Of a stretch of 64,000 bases of DNA, positions 55,856 through 64,000 are shown piece by piece. Below the pieces are notes generated by a model. The model was not told the origin of the DNA. It did no database searches and saw nothing but the letters and a program-made list of their open reading frames with translations. A program made the translations under genes and the position numbers. The DNA is taken from NCBI GenBank assembly GCA_016716625.1, contig JADJVJ010000001.1, positions 496,001 through 560,000 on the forward strand, given 5' to 3'. Positions within the stretch are counted from its first letter, which is position 1. Each line of letters begins with the position of its first letter. The stretch comes from Nostocoides sp. (GTDB lineage: Bacteria; Actinomycetota; Actinomycetes; Actinomycetales; Dermatophilaceae).

Positions 55856-57259
55856 TTACTCGCTGGCCGAGGCCCGGTGTGCGGCGATGACCTGGGCGTA
55901 GGTACGCCCGGAGTCCTTGACCGTCCGCACCTGGGTGTCGTAGTCGACGTGGACGATCCCGAACCGCTTCGTGTACCCCCAGGCCCACTCGAAATTGTCG
56001 AGCAGCGACCAGGCGAAGTAGCCGCGGATGTCCGCGCCGGCGTCGATGGCCTCCCGGGCGGCGTGCAGATGGCCGAGCAGGTATGCCGTGCGCTCGGGGT
56101 CTCGCACCCGGCCCTCGGCGTCGACGTAGTCACCGGGCCAGGCTGAGCCGTTCTCGGTGACGTAGATCGGCAGGCCGCTCTCGCGAGCCGCCCGCACCAG
56201 GATGTCCCGATGGCCCACGGGGGAGACCTCCCAGCCCATGTCCGTGAGCGGCGGCTGCGGCGGCACCTCGATGACCCGCTCACACCCCGGCAACGCCATC
56301 TCCGGACCCGGCTCATCGGGCATCGCCGCCCGCACCCGGGTGGGGAAGTAGTTGTTGATCCCGAGGAAATCCAGGGGCGCGGACATGGCGTGAAGGTCGC
56401 CGTCGTGGATCCAGGAGTGGTCGGTGAGGTGGGCGGTGTCGGCGAGCAGTCCCTCCGGGTACGTGCCGTGGAAGATCGGAGAGAAGAAGAGGCCATTGTG
56501 GATGTTGTCGATCCGCCGAACGGCGTCGAGGTCGGCCTCGGACGGGTTCGGCGGCCCCCAGACCTGGGTGGGGTTGAGGGTGATCGAGACCTGAGCGCCT
56601 GGGCAGTGTTCGCGGATGACGGGCACCGCGGTGCCGTGGGCGAGCATGAGGTGGTGCGCCGCGATGAGGGCCTCGACGGGGTCCCGATGCCCGGGGGCGT
56701 GGACGCCCTGGCCGTAGCCGAGGAGTGCAGAGCACCACGGTTCGTTGAGCGTGGTCCACCGGGCGACCCGGTCCCCGAGAGCCCCGACGGTCGCGGCGGC
56801 GTACTCGGCGAACCAGGAGGTGACATCGCGTGAGAGCCAGCCCCCGCGCTCGCTGAGCGCCTGCGGAAGGTCCCAGTGGTAGAGCGTGGCGACCGGCTCG
56901 ATCCCTGCCTCGAGCAGCGCATCGACGAACCGGGAGTACCAGTCCAGGCCGGCGCGGTTCACCGTGCCCGTGCCGCCGGGAATGATCCGGGGCCAGGCGA
57001 TCGAGAACCGGTATGCCGTGAGCCCAAGCTCGCGCATGAGGGCGAGATCCTCACGCCAGCGGTGGTAGTGGTCGCAGGCGACGTCCCCGGTATGGCCCTG
57101 GACGACCTTGCCGGGGGTGTGGCTGAAGGTGTCCCAGATCGACGGTCCGCGACCGTCCGCCTCGAAGGCCCCTTCGACCTGGTAGGCCGCGGTCGCCGCG
57201 CCCCAGAGGAACCCCTCGGGGAAGGTGGGCAGGGTGGAAGGGTTACCGGGGATCTGCAT
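55856..57259 (-). CDS. GH1 family beta-glucosidase
   Basis: A 467-residue cytosolic enzyme that releases terminal beta-linked glucose or related sugars. The acid/base is E173 in T-L-N-E-P-W and the nucleophile E369 in V-T-E-N-G. There is no signal peptide. Start ATG 57259 is 7 nt after TAGAGT, but GTG 57268 overlaps the upstream stop (GTGA), so translation may instead be coupled. It is the last gene of the minus operon. Natural substrates could be cellobiose or plant glucosides; the window does not decide. Confidence 0.92.
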   Translation of the reverse strand: MQIPGNPSTLPTFPEGFLWGAATAAYQVEGAFEADGRGPSIWDTFSHTPGKVVQGHTGDVACDHYHRWREDLALMRELGLTAYRFSIAWPRIIPGGTGTVNRAGLDWYSRFVDALLEAGIEPVATLYHWDLPQALSERGGWLSRDVTSWFAEYAAATVGALGDRVARWTTLNEPWCSALLGYGQGVHAPGHRDPVEALIAAHHLMLAHGTAVPVIREHCPGAQVSITLNPTQVWGPPNPSEADLDAVRRIDNIHNGLFFSPIFHGTYPEGLLADTAHLTDHSWIHDGDLHAMSAPLDFLGINNYFPTRVRAAMPDEPGPEMALPGCERVIEVPPQPPLTDMGWEVSPVGHRDILVRAARESGLPIYVTENGSAWPGDYVDAEGRVRDPERTAYLLGHLHAAREAIDAGADIRGYFAWSLLDNFEWAWGYTKRFGIVHVDYDTQVRTVKDSGRTYAQVIAAHRASASE

Positions 57260-57264
57260 GCGCC

Positions 57265-57921
57265 TCACTCTAGGGCGAGCGACCGTACCCCGAGGTCGCC
57301 GACCACGGTCACGGCGTGGGCCGAACCGTCGGTGAGGTCGTATCGGGCACCGACCACCGCGAGGGCGCCGGCCTCGACCCTGTGGCGAATGGCAGCCGAC
57401 CGGTCGACCACGAGCGAGACGACGTGACGCAGGTGGGTGAGGCCCACCTCGTCGGGGTCGGGGGACTGCTGAACACGGGTGGTGAGCAGGCTCACCGCGA
57501 TCCGTTCGACGACGTCGCGCAGGAAGCCGTCGGGTAGGGAGCGCTCGGCCACGGCATCGAGGGTGGCCCGAATCGCCCCACAGGAGGTGTGTGCGAGGAC
57601 GACGATGAGCGGGGTGCGCAGCACCTCGACGCCGAACTCGAGGGTCCCGAGCACACCAGGGTCCACGATGGGGCCCGCGGTGCGGACAACGAAGAGGTCG
57701 CCGAGCCCTTGATCGAAGATGATCTCGGCGGCGACCCGCGAGTCCGAGCAGCCGAACACCGTCGCATACGGGGTCTGGCCGGCGGCGAGCTCCTCGCGGA
57801 GTTGCACACTCTGGTGCGGGTGGTCGCTCGCGCCCTCCCGGAAGCGGGCGTTACCGGCGACGAGCTCCGCCCACGCCTGGGCCGGGGTGGCCGGGCGTCG
57901 CGAGGGAGCGGGAAGCGACAC
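57265..57921 (-). CDS. Beta-carbonic anhydrase
   Basis: A 218-residue enzyme for CO2/bicarbonate exchange. Zinc ligands C58, H111 and C114 with D60 (C-S-D-S-R, H-T-S-C-G-A) fit the classic clade. GTG 57921 is used. It follows the other carbonic anhydrase gene by 12 nt. The stop lies in the glucosidase start. Supplies bicarbonate for carboxylases or pH control. Confidence 0.93.
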   Translation of the reverse strand: MSLPAPSRRPATPAQAWAELVAGNARFREGASDHPHQSVQLREELAAGQTPYATVFGCSDSRVAAEIIFDQGLGDLFVVRTAGPIVDPGVLGTLEFGVEVLRTPLIVVLAHTSCGAIRATLDAVAERSLPDGFLRDVVERIAVSLLTTRVQQSPDPDEVGLTHLRHVVSLVVDRSAAIRHRVEAGALAVVGARYDLTDGSAHAVTVVGDLGVRSLALE

Positions 57922-57933
57922 GAACGAGTCGCC

Positions 57934-58446
57934 TCAGGTGGGCTCGTCCACCGGAGTGAGCAGCCCGGTGTCGACGTCGTAGAGGAAGCCGCCGACGATG
58001 GCCCGCCCGGCAATGAGCGGATGGGCCCGCACGGCGGCGACGTCCTGGCGTAGCCCTTCACGCTGATCCTTGACGACATGGAAGCCCTGCCAGGCGGCGT
58101 CGGTCCCCGAGGAAGCGCTGATCTTGTCGCGAAGCTCCTGTTCGGTGTTCGCCGCCATCGCGCAGCGGGTGTGCGGCACGACGAGGATCCGATTCACCCG
58201 GAGCAGGTGCACGGCGAGGACGAGCGCCTCCAGGGCATTGCCGGTCACTCGCCCACCGGGGTTGCGGAAGATCTTGGCGTCGCCGGGGACCAGGCCGATC
58301 ATCCCCAACGGGTCGATCCGACTGTCCATGCAGGTGACGACCGCGACGCCGGCATGGGCGATGCCGTCGAAGCCGAGGATCCGGTTGGTCGCGGCATAGA
58401 ACCGGTTGGCTTCGATGAGGTCGTCGAACGAGGTAGGGATGCTCAT
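57934..58446 (-). CDS. Beta-carbonic anhydrase, Rv1284-like
   Basis: A 170-residue second carbonic anhydrase of the short clade. C39, D41 (C-M-D-S-R), H92 and C95 (H-T-R-C-A-M) are present; the usual H-T-D-C-G-M has Arg and Ala in place of Asp and Gly. It may have changed kinetics. ATG 58446 overlaps the fumarase stop (ATGA). Two clades side by side in one operon suggest distinct roles. Confidence 0.9.
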   Translation of the reverse strand: MSIPTSFDDLIEANRFYAATNRILGFDGIAHAGVAVVTCMDSRIDPLGMIGLVPGDAKIFRNPGGRVTGNALEALVLAVHLLRVNRILVVPHTRCAMAANTEQELRDKISASSGTDAAWQGFHVVKDQREGLRQDVAAVRAHPLIAGRAIVGGFLYDVDTGLLTPVDEPT

Positions 58447-60119
58447 GTCAACCCCGGCCTCTTGCCGATCGTCATGGCGACCGGCTTGGTGACCCCGGCG
58501 AAGAAGTCCTCGCCCTTGTCGTCGACGACGATGAACGCTGGGAAGTTCTCCACCTCGATCCGCCAGATGGCCTCCATGCCAAGTTCGGGATACTCCAGTA
58601 CGGTGACCGATTTGATGCAGTCCTGGGCGAGCCGGGCAGCGGGTCCGCCGATGGAGCCGAGATAGAACCCGCCATGAGCCTTGCAGGCATCCGTGACCGC
58701 TTGGCTCCGGTTGCCCTTGGCGAGCATGACCATCGACCCGCCCGCGGCCTGGAACTGGTCGACATACGAGTCCATCCGCCCCGCGGTGGTGGGGCCGAAG
58801 GATCCCGACGGCATACCCTGCGGGGTCTTGGCGGGCCCGGCGTAATAGACGGGATGGTCGCGCAGGTAGGCCGGCATCGGCTCGCCGGCATCGAGCCGTT
58901 CTTTGATCTTGGCGTGCGCGATGTCGCGGGCGACCACGAGCGGTCCGGTGAGCGAGAGCCGGGTCTTGACCGGGTGCTTGGTCAACTCGGCGAGGATCGC
59001 ACTCATCGGCTGGTTGAGGTCGATGGCGACCACGTCACCGGAGTCAAGATCGGCGTCGGTGTGCTCGGGCAGGAAGCGCGCCGGGTCGGTTTCGAGCTGC
59101 TCGATGAAAACGCCCTCGGGGGTGATCTTGCCCAGGCACTGGCGGTCGGCCGAACAGGAGACCGCGATGGCCACCGGCAGGGAGGCGCCGTGCCGGGGCA
59201 GCCGGATGACCCGGACATCGTGGCAGAAGTACTTGCCGCCGAACTGGGCGCCGATCCCGAAAGCCCGGGTGAGCTCGAGGACCTGCTCCTCGAACGCCAC
59301 GTCCCGGAAGGCATGGCCGGTCGCGGCATCCCCGCTCATGGGGAGGCTGTCGAGGTACTTGGCGGAGGCGTACTTCGCGGTCTTGAGCGCGAACTCGGCA
59401 CTGGTCCCACCGATGACGATGGCCAGGTGGTAGGGCGGGCAGGCCGCGGTGCCCAGCCCGCGCAGCTTCTCATCAAGGAAGCGCAACATCGCGGCCTCGT
59501 TGAGGATGGCCTTGGTCTCCTGGAAGAGGTAGGACTTGTTCGCGCTGCCGCCACCCTTGGCCATGAAGAGGAACTTGTAGGTCGTCTCATGCCCCGGCGC
59601 GGTGTCGGCATAGAGCTCGATCTGGGCCGGCAGGTTCGAGCCGGTGTTCCGCTCCTCCCACATCGTCACCGGCGCCATCTGCGAATAGCGCAGGTTGAGC
59701 CGGGTGTAGGCGTTGTAGACCCCGAGGGAGAGGGCCCGTTCGTCCTCCCCGGGGGTGAGCACGCGCTGCCCCCGCTTGCCCATGACGATGGCCGTGCCGG
59801 TGTCCTGGCACATGGGGAGCACCCCGCCAGCGGCGATGTTGGCGTTCTTGAGCAGGTCGAGGGCAACGAACTTGTCGTTGTTGCTCGCCTCCGGGTCATC
59901 GAGGATGCGCCGGAGCTGGGCAAGGTGCGCCGTGCGCAGATAGTGGGCGATGTCGTGCATTGCGGTCTCGGCGAGCAGTTCGAGGGCGGCCGGGTCGACC
60001 TCAAGGAACGGCTGCCCGCCGGGTCCCTGCACCACCCGCACCCCCTCGCTCGTCAGCTGCCGGTAGGTCGTGGTGTCGGCTCCGATGGGCAGGATGTCCT
60101 CGTAGGCGAAGTCAGCCAT
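58443..60119 (-). CDS. Class I (iron–sulfur) fumarate hydratase
   Basis: A 558-residue dimeric enzyme that interconverts fumarate and malate. C104 (C-Q-D-T-G-T), C227 and C322 are candidate 4Fe-4S ligands, as in FumA. The C-terminal part (from about 390) is the domain that in some organisms is a separate subunit. Oxygen-sensitive class I enzymes are less common in actinobacteria than FumC, and no fumC is here. It follows the kinase by 8 nt and overlaps the carbonic anhydrase. Confidence 0.95.
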   Translation of the reverse strand: MADFAYEDILPIGADTTTYRQLTSEGVRVVQGPGGQPFLEVDPAALELLAETAMHDIAHYLRTAHLAQLRRILDDPEASNNDKFVALDLLKNANIAAGGVLPMCQDTGTAIVMGKRGQRVLTPGEDERALSLGVYNAYTRLNLRYSQMAPVTMWEERNTGSNLPAQIELYADTAPGHETTYKFLFMAKGGGSANKSYLFQETKAILNEAAMLRFLDEKLRGLGTAACPPYHLAIVIGGTSAEFALKTAKYASAKYLDSLPMSGDAATGHAFRDVAFEEQVLELTRAFGIGAQFGGKYFCHDVRVIRLPRHGASLPVAIAVSCSADRQCLGKITPEGVFIEQLETDPARFLPEHTDADLDSGDVVAIDLNQPMSAILAELTKHPVKTRLSLTGPLVVARDIAHAKIKERLDAGEPMPAYLRDHPVYYAGPAKTPQGMPSGSFGPTTAGRMDSYVDQFQAAGGSMVMLAKGNRSQAVTDACKAHGGFYLGSIGGPAARLAQDCIKSVTVLEYPELGMEAIWRIEVENFPAFIVVDDKGEDFFAGVTKPVAMTIGKRPGLT

Positions 60120-60127
60120 GGCGCGCG

Positions 60128-61072
60128 TTACAGCTCCTCTCGGGTCGGGGCGTATGCGCCCGCGTGGGTCACGGTGATGCCGCTGGTCCGGGCCCCGCGG
60201 GCCATGGCCGGGCGGATGTCGTCGGCTCGGGCGGTGCGCAGTCGCGCGCGGGCTCCGGGGCTTCCCAGGAGCCCGGCATCGAGGAGGCCGGAGACGAGCC
60301 CGGCCATGAAGGAGTCCCCGGCGCCGACGGTGTCGACGGGTATGACGTCGCTCGCCGGCTCACTGCCCGACTCGCCTGAGCCGGGGAGCCGCCAGTGCAC
60401 ACCTTCTTCTCCGCGGGTGACCAGGGTGAAGGAGGCGCCGAGGTCGCCCCAACGGGCGAGGACCTCCTCCACGGGCGTGCCCGGGTAAAGCCAGGCAAGG
60501 TCCTCGTCACTGCATTTGACGACGTCAGCGAGGGACACAAGCTCTTCGACGCGTGGCCGGACCGCGTCCGGTGAGCCCATGATGCTCGGGCGCATGTTGG
60601 GGTCGTAGGAGATCGTCCCGAGCTCTCGTCCACGCTGCAGGGCGTCGGTGACCTGCGCCGCGCCGGGCTGCAGGGTGGTCGCGATGGACCCGGTGTGAAC
60701 GTGGCCGGTGCCTTCGGCGAGGACGACGGGGGGCAACTCCCAGTGCAGGTCGAAGGTGTAGGTCGCCTGGCGCTGTTCGTCGATCGTCGCGACGGCCGTC
60801 GACGTTGGATGGGTGCTCGACACCGACCCCTGCGTGAGCGCCACCCCGGCGGCCTCGACGTGTTCCGTGCAGCGCCGGCCGCGGTCGTCTGTGCCGACCA
60901 GACAGGCCAGCTCGGTGGCGTGACCCAGGCGGGCGAGTCCCATGGCGACGTTCGCTGGGGACCCGCCGACGTGCTCGGCAACCCCGCCGTCGGGGGTCCG
61001 AACGATGTCGACGAGGAGCTCGCCGACGACGACAACGGCTGCGGTGCCGGGCTGGGAGTCAGCGGACGACAT
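60128..61072 (-). CDS. PfkB-family carbohydrate kinase
   Basis: A 314-residue kinase. G-G-S-P-A-N-V-A near the start (37-44) and D-T-V-G-A-G-D-S-F with catalytic D253 mark the ribokinase/fructokinase family. The acceptor (fructose, ribose or other) cannot be told; fructokinase-like is most likely. ATG 61072 has AAGG at low spacing quality. It heads the minus operon; divergent from DUF4245. In related actinobacteria this place often holds glpX. Confidence 0.88.
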   Translation of the reverse strand: MSSADSQPGTAAVVVVGELLVDIVRTPDGGVAEHVGGSPANVAMGLARLGHATELACLVGTDDRGRRCTEHVEAAGVALTQGSVSSTHPTSTAVATIDEQRQATYTFDLHWELPPVVLAEGTGHVHTGSIATTLQPGAAQVTDALQRGRELGTISYDPNMRPSIMGSPDAVRPRVEELVSLADVVKCSDEDLAWLYPGTPVEEVLARWGDLGASFTLVTRGEEGVHWRLPGSGESGSEPASDVIPVDTVGAGDSFMAGLVSGLLDAGLLGSPGARARLRTARADDIRPAMARGARTSGITVTHAGAYAPTREEL

Positions 61073-61173
61073 ACCGATCAAGCCTTACTCGCGAAGGTGA
61101 CAGTGGATCTGTGATGACTCTATCGCCGGAGAAGGATTAGACCACGGGGCAGTCCGTCAGCGACGATGGTCCC

Positions 61174-61767
61174 GTGGACGGTGCTGTGGAGAGTTCGGTG
61201 GCGGAGAGCGCCTCCGCTGCCGAGGCGCCCAAGAGCCGCTACGCCATGGGCTCGATGGCCAACCTTGCCCGCTCCCTGGTTGCGATCCTCGCGATGATGG
61301 CGCTGCTCTTCTTCATGGTGCCGCGGTCCAACACGGTGTCGGGCCCACCGGTGGACATTCACGGCGAGGCGGTTCAGGTCGCCCAGCGCACCGGGTGGCC
61401 CATCGTCGAGGCCGTCGGACTGCCGCCGACGTGGAAGGCCACGAGTGCCCGGTACGTCCGTTCGACGAGTGAGCTCATGACCTGGCACGCGGGGTACCAG
61501 ACCCCCGGCGGCGAGTACGTCGCCATCGAACAGACGATGAACCCCACCGCGAAGTGGGTCGGGGCCCAGACGAGCCGAGCGGTGCCTTCCGGCACGCTCG
61601 AGGCCGCCGGCAAGACGTGGACGCGGTACATCCGCCCCGGGAAACTGCAGAACTCGCTGCTCTACAAGCCGACCGGGACCAACGAACTCACCTGGCTTGT
61701 CACCGGGACGGCGTCGTTCGAGGAGATGGCGCTCTTCACCGGCTACCTCCAGCCGGTCAAGCCTTAG
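61174..61767 (+). CDS. DUF4245 membrane-anchored protein
   Basis: A 197-residue protein with a hydrophobic segment (about 32-50, S-L-V-A-I-L-A-M-M-A-L-L-F-F-M-V) and an extracytoplasmic domain with W-P-I-V-E-A, G-Y-Q-T-P-G-G and W-L-V-T-G-T-A-S. This matches actinobacterial DUF4245, of unknown function, often near xseB and fumarase. GTG 61174 is 6 nt after GACGAT. Its stop overlaps the xseB stop (TTAG, 61764-61767). Confidence 0.85.
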   Translation: MDGAVESSVAESASAAEAPKSRYAMGSMANLARSLVAILAMMALLFFMVPRSNTVSGPPVDIHGEAVQVAQRTGWPIVEAVGLPPTWKATSARYVRSTSELMTWHAGYQTPGGEYVAIEQTMNPTAKWVGAQTSRAVPSGTLEAAGKTWTRYIRPGKLQNSLLYKPTGTNELTWLVTGTASFEEMALFTGYLQPVKP

Positions 61768-61988
61768 GGCGTCTCGTCGCCGGTTAGCCGGGCTTCGGCG
61801 GCATCGAGCCAGCGCGAGCAGTGGGCGGCAAGCGCCTCTCCGCGCGACCACAGGCTCATCGACTCCTCGAGCCCCACCTGGCCACCCTCAAGGCGGGCGA
61901 CCAGGGCGACGAGTTCGTCGCGGGCCGCCTCATAGCCAAGGGTCGCGATGTCCGCGTGCGGATCCACCGGCTCGGGTGCTTTCGCCAT
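61764..61988 (-). CDS. xseB: Exodeoxyribonuclease VII small subunit
   Basis: A 74-residue helical subunit. Y-E-A-A-R-D-E-L-V-A-L-V-A-R-L-E-G-G and L-W-x-R-G-E-A-L-A are the family pattern. ATG 61988 is preceded by TAGGGT at 6 nt, so it may have its own leaderless promoter 17 nt after the xseA stop. ExoVII degrades single-stranded DNA from both ends. Confidence 0.93.
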   Translation of the reverse strand: MAKAPEPVDPHADIATLGYEAARDELVALVARLEGGQVGLEESMSLWSRGEALAAHCSRWLDAAEARLTGDETP

Positions 61989-61994
61989 TGCGCC

Positions 61995-62000
61995 ACCCTA
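61995..62000 (-). promoter_or_regulatory. -10 box, leaderless xseB
   Basis: TAGGGT on the minus strand, 6 nt before ATG 61988, between xseA and xseB. Confidence 0.55.
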
Positions 62001-62016
62001 GCCGCAGGGGTCGCGG

Positions 62017-63246
62017 TCAGCCGACCACCCGGGCGCCGAAGTCGCCCTCGGCCACGGTGACCCGGAGGAGTTCGTCGGGGTGCAGTTGCCCCGGGTCACG
62101 CACGATGGAGCCATCACGTTGCGCGACGATGGCGTACCCCCGGTCGAGCGTCGAGCCAGGGGAGAGCGCACGAACCTGGGCGCGCAGAAAGCCCACCTGG
62201 TCGCGGGAGCGGTGCAGCCGACCGACGAGGTGCCGCCGGCCGCGCTCCTCAAGCCCGCTGACTACCTCACGCTGGGCGCGCGCATAGGCGCCGGGGTCGG
62301 CGAGGACCGGACGCCCGCGCAGCTCGCCCAGTCTGCGCTGCTCCTCCCGCAGGCGTCGGTGCAGGCTGTCTGCCGCCCGCTGCCGGGCACGATCGATCAG
62401 GGCGCGTTCGGCGACGGCGTCCGGGACGATGAGGGCGGCGGCGTCGGTTGGGGTGGAGGCCCGAGCATCCGCCACCAGGTCCAGTAGCGGGGCGTCGACG
62501 TCGTGGCCGATGGCGCTCACGACCGGGGTGCGCGCGGCCGAGACCGCGCGCAGCAGGGCCTCGTTGCTGAATGGGAGCAAGTCCTCGACGGAGCCACCGC
62601 CGCGGGCGATGACGATGACGTCGACGTGCGCGAGGGCATCGAGTTCGGTGAGGGCCGCGGTGACCTCGGTGACCGCCGTCGGCCCCTGGACGGCGACCTC
62701 GTGGATCTCGAAGGTCGTTGCAGGCCAACGGCGGCGGGCGTTCTCGACGACATCCTTCTCGGCCGCGCTGGCCCGCCCACAGATGAGGCCAACCCGCCGC
62801 GGCAGAAAGGGCAGGCGCTGCTTGCGGCCCGGGTCGAAGATCCCCTCGGCGGCCAGGGTGCGTTTGAGGTACTCGATCCGGGCGAGGAGCTCACCGACCC
62901 CCACCGGCCGGATCTGCCGGACATCGAGCATGAGGGTGCCCCGCTGGGCCCAGAACGCCGGCTTGGCCTGGACGACCACCCGGACCCCCTCACGCACCCC
63001 TCCGGGCATCGCCTCGAGGGCGTTGACCGAGATCGCCGCGCTCATCGAGAGGTCGGCATCCGCATCCCGCAGCGTGAGGTAGGCCGTTCGGGCCCCGGGC
63101 CTACGCGTGAGTTGGACGATCTGGCCCTCGACCCAGACCACCGACATCCGCTCGACATACTCACCGATCTTCAGGGTGAGCAGCCGCAGCGGCCACGGGT
63201 GCTCGGCGGAGGTGTCCGCGGCACGCTCCGGGAGCGGGGTCGACAT
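62017..63246 (-). CDS. xseA: Exodeoxyribonuclease VII large subunit
   Basis: A 409-residue nuclease subunit. The N-terminal OB fold (about 20-115) contains W-V-E-G-Q-I-V-Q-L; the catalytic block has A-R-G-G-G-S-V-E-D-L-L-P-F and I-G-H-D-V-D. ATG 63246 is 6 nt after TAGAGT and has no Shine-Dalgarno, so the mRNA is probably leaderless. Divergent from ispH. Confidence 0.95.
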   Translation of the reverse strand: MSTPLPERAADTSAEHPWPLRLLTLKIGEYVERMSVVWVEGQIVQLTRRPGARTAYLTLRDADADLSMSAAISVNALEAMPGGVREGVRVVVQAKPAFWAQRGTLMLDVRQIRPVGVGELLARIEYLKRTLAAEGIFDPGRKQRLPFLPRRVGLICGRASAAEKDVVENARRRWPATTFEIHEVAVQGPTAVTEVTAALTELDALAHVDVIVIARGGGSVEDLLPFSNEALLRAVSAARTPVVSAIGHDVDAPLLDLVADARASTPTDAAALIVPDAVAERALIDRARQRAADSLHRRLREEQRRLGELRGRPVLADPGAYARAQREVVSGLEERGRRHLVGRLHRSRDQVGFLRAQVRALSPGSTLDRGYAIVAQRDGSIVRDPGQLHPDELLRVTVAEGDFGARVVG

Positions 63247-63252
63247 GGGGCA

Positions 63253-63258
63253 ACTCTA
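63253..63258 (-). promoter_or_regulatory. -10 box, leaderless xseA
   Basis: TAGAGT on the minus strand, 6 nt before ATG 63246. Confidence 0.6.
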
Positions 63259-63276
63259 GGCACGCCGCGCAGTCCT

Positions 63277-63282
63277 TAGGAT
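63277..63282 (+). promoter_or_regulatory. -10 box, leaderless ispH
   Basis: TAGGAT, 7 nt before ATG 63290, with no Shine-Dalgarno. It is 19 nt from the xseA box on the other strand, so the two promoters overlap. Confidence 0.6.
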
Positions 63283-63289
63283 GGTCTGT

Positions 63290-64000
63290 ATGCCGTCGAC
63301 AGCCAAGCGTGTCCTGCTCGCCGCCCCTCGGGGTTATTGCGCGGGCGTCGACCGGGCTGTCGTCACGGTCGAGAAGGCCCTAGAGCTCTATGGGCCGCCG
63401 GTCTATGTCCGCAAGCAGATCGTCCACAACAAGCACGTCGTCTCGACGCTGGAGCGCCGGGGTGCGATCTTCGTCGAGGAGACCGATGAGGTGCCCGAGG
63501 GCGCCACGGTCATCTTCTCCGCGCACGGAGTGGCGCCGGTGGTCCACGAGGAGGCCCGTGCGCTCAGCTTGAAGTCCATTGACGCCACCTGCCCGCTGGT
63601 GACCAAGGTGCATCGCGAAGCGGTCCGGTTCGCCGACGCCGACTACGACATCCTCCTCATCGGCCACGAAGGGCATGAGGAAGTCGTCGGCACCTCCGGC
63701 GAGGCGCCGGAACACATCCAGCTCGTCGACGGCCCCGACGACGTCGAGCACATCACGGTCCGGGACCCGGACAAGGTCGTCTGGCTGTCCCAGACCACAC
63801 TCTCCGTCGACGAGACGATGGAGACCGTCCGGCGACTGAAGGAGCGGTTCCCATCGCTACAGGACCCGCCGAGTGACGACATCTGTTACGCCACCCAGAA
63901 CCGCCAGCTCGCGGTGAAGCAGATGGCCCCCGAGTGCGACCTCATGATCGTCGTCGGGTCGCGCAACTCTTCGAACTCGGTGCGCCTGGTCGAGGTCGCC
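63290..64000 (+). CDS. ispH: 4-hydroxy-3-methylbut-2-enyl diphosphate reductase (5' part)
   Basis: The first 237 codons of IspH (LytB), the last enzyme of the MEP isoprenoid pathway; the end lies outside the window. Iron–sulfur ligands C17, C101 and C199 and the histidines H46 and H79 are in place; T-Q-N-R-Q follows C199. It makes IPP and DMAPP for menaquinone, carotenoids and the cell-wall lipid carrier. The ATG appears leaderless. Confidence 0.96.
   Translation, partial: MPSTAKRVLLAAPRGYCAGVDRAVVTVEKALELYGPPVYVRKQIVHNKHVVSTLERRGAIFVEETDEVPEGATVIFSAHGVAPVVHEEARALSLKSIDATCPLVTKVHREAVRFADADYDILLIGHEGHEEVVGTSGEAPEHIQLVDGPDDVEHITVRDPDKVVWLSQTTLSVDETMETVRRLKERFPSLQDPPSDDICYATQNRQLAVKQMAPECDLMIVVGSRNSSNSVRLVEVA

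Overview
The window is high-GC chromosomal DNA from an actinobacterium. The rplA–rplJL–rpoBC–rpsLG–fusA–tuf and S10/spc/alpha gene orders, TTG and GTG starts for rpoB, rpsL, rpoC, fusA and tuf, zinc-type S14 and L36, and many probable leaderless mRNAs all fit. The L4 and L17 tails and the xseAB–DUF4245–fumarase block suggest the order Micrococcales, possibly Intrasporangiaceae. That placement is inference, not shown by any single sequence. I saw no rRNA, tRNA, insertion sequence, prophage, CRISPR array or replication origin.

Layout. 1-4458: end of rplA, a lipoprotein, rplJ, rplL (interrupted by a +1 frameshift as read) and a two-gene ABC exporter. 4933-12371: rpoB and rpoC. 12477-14317: three small accessory genes. 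14561-18956: rpsL, rpsG, fusA, tuf. 19060-19698: a secreted helical protein on the minus strand. 20137-32915: one long ribosomal protein series from rpsJ to rplO, then secY, adk and map, with start and stop codons often overlapping. 32990-37955: a methylmalonyl-CoA mutase operon (mutA, mutB, meaB) lying where map would normally be followed by infA. 38087-43619: infA, rpmJ, rpsM, rpsK, rpsD, rpoA, rplQ and truA, with a small DUF4298-like gene divergent from truA. 43624-51529: an ABC-F ATPase, a large secreted pullulanase-type enzyme, a methyltransferase/glycosyltransferase pair, and a MFS exporter whose ArsR-like regulator ends at 52107. 52346-55835: rplM, rpsI, an acetyltransferase and glmM. 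55856-61072 (minus): an operon of a PfkB kinase, class I fumarase, two beta-carbonic anhydrases and a GH1 glucosidase. 61174-64000: DUF4245, xseB, xseA and the first 237 codons of ispH.

Most of the window builds the translation and transcription machinery: ribosomal proteins, elongation factors, RNA polymerase subunits, IF-1, methionine aminopeptidase, the Sec channel and a tRNA pseudouridine synthase. Accessory genes add propionate/methylmalonate metabolism, alpha- and beta-glucan breakdown, CO2/bicarbonate and C4-acid handling, drug efflux, and precursors for cell wall and isoprenoids.

The most notable signals are a shared C-terminal domain on both L4 and L17, a heavily over-represented heptamer GGCATAC/GTATGCC that also builds several terminator hairpins, a set of genes with a -10 box only 6-8 nt before the start codon, an 82-nt nested inverted repeat before rpoA, and tandem copies of the rpsI stop region. 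I did not find an obviously new defence or mobile system; the window is mainly housekeeping.
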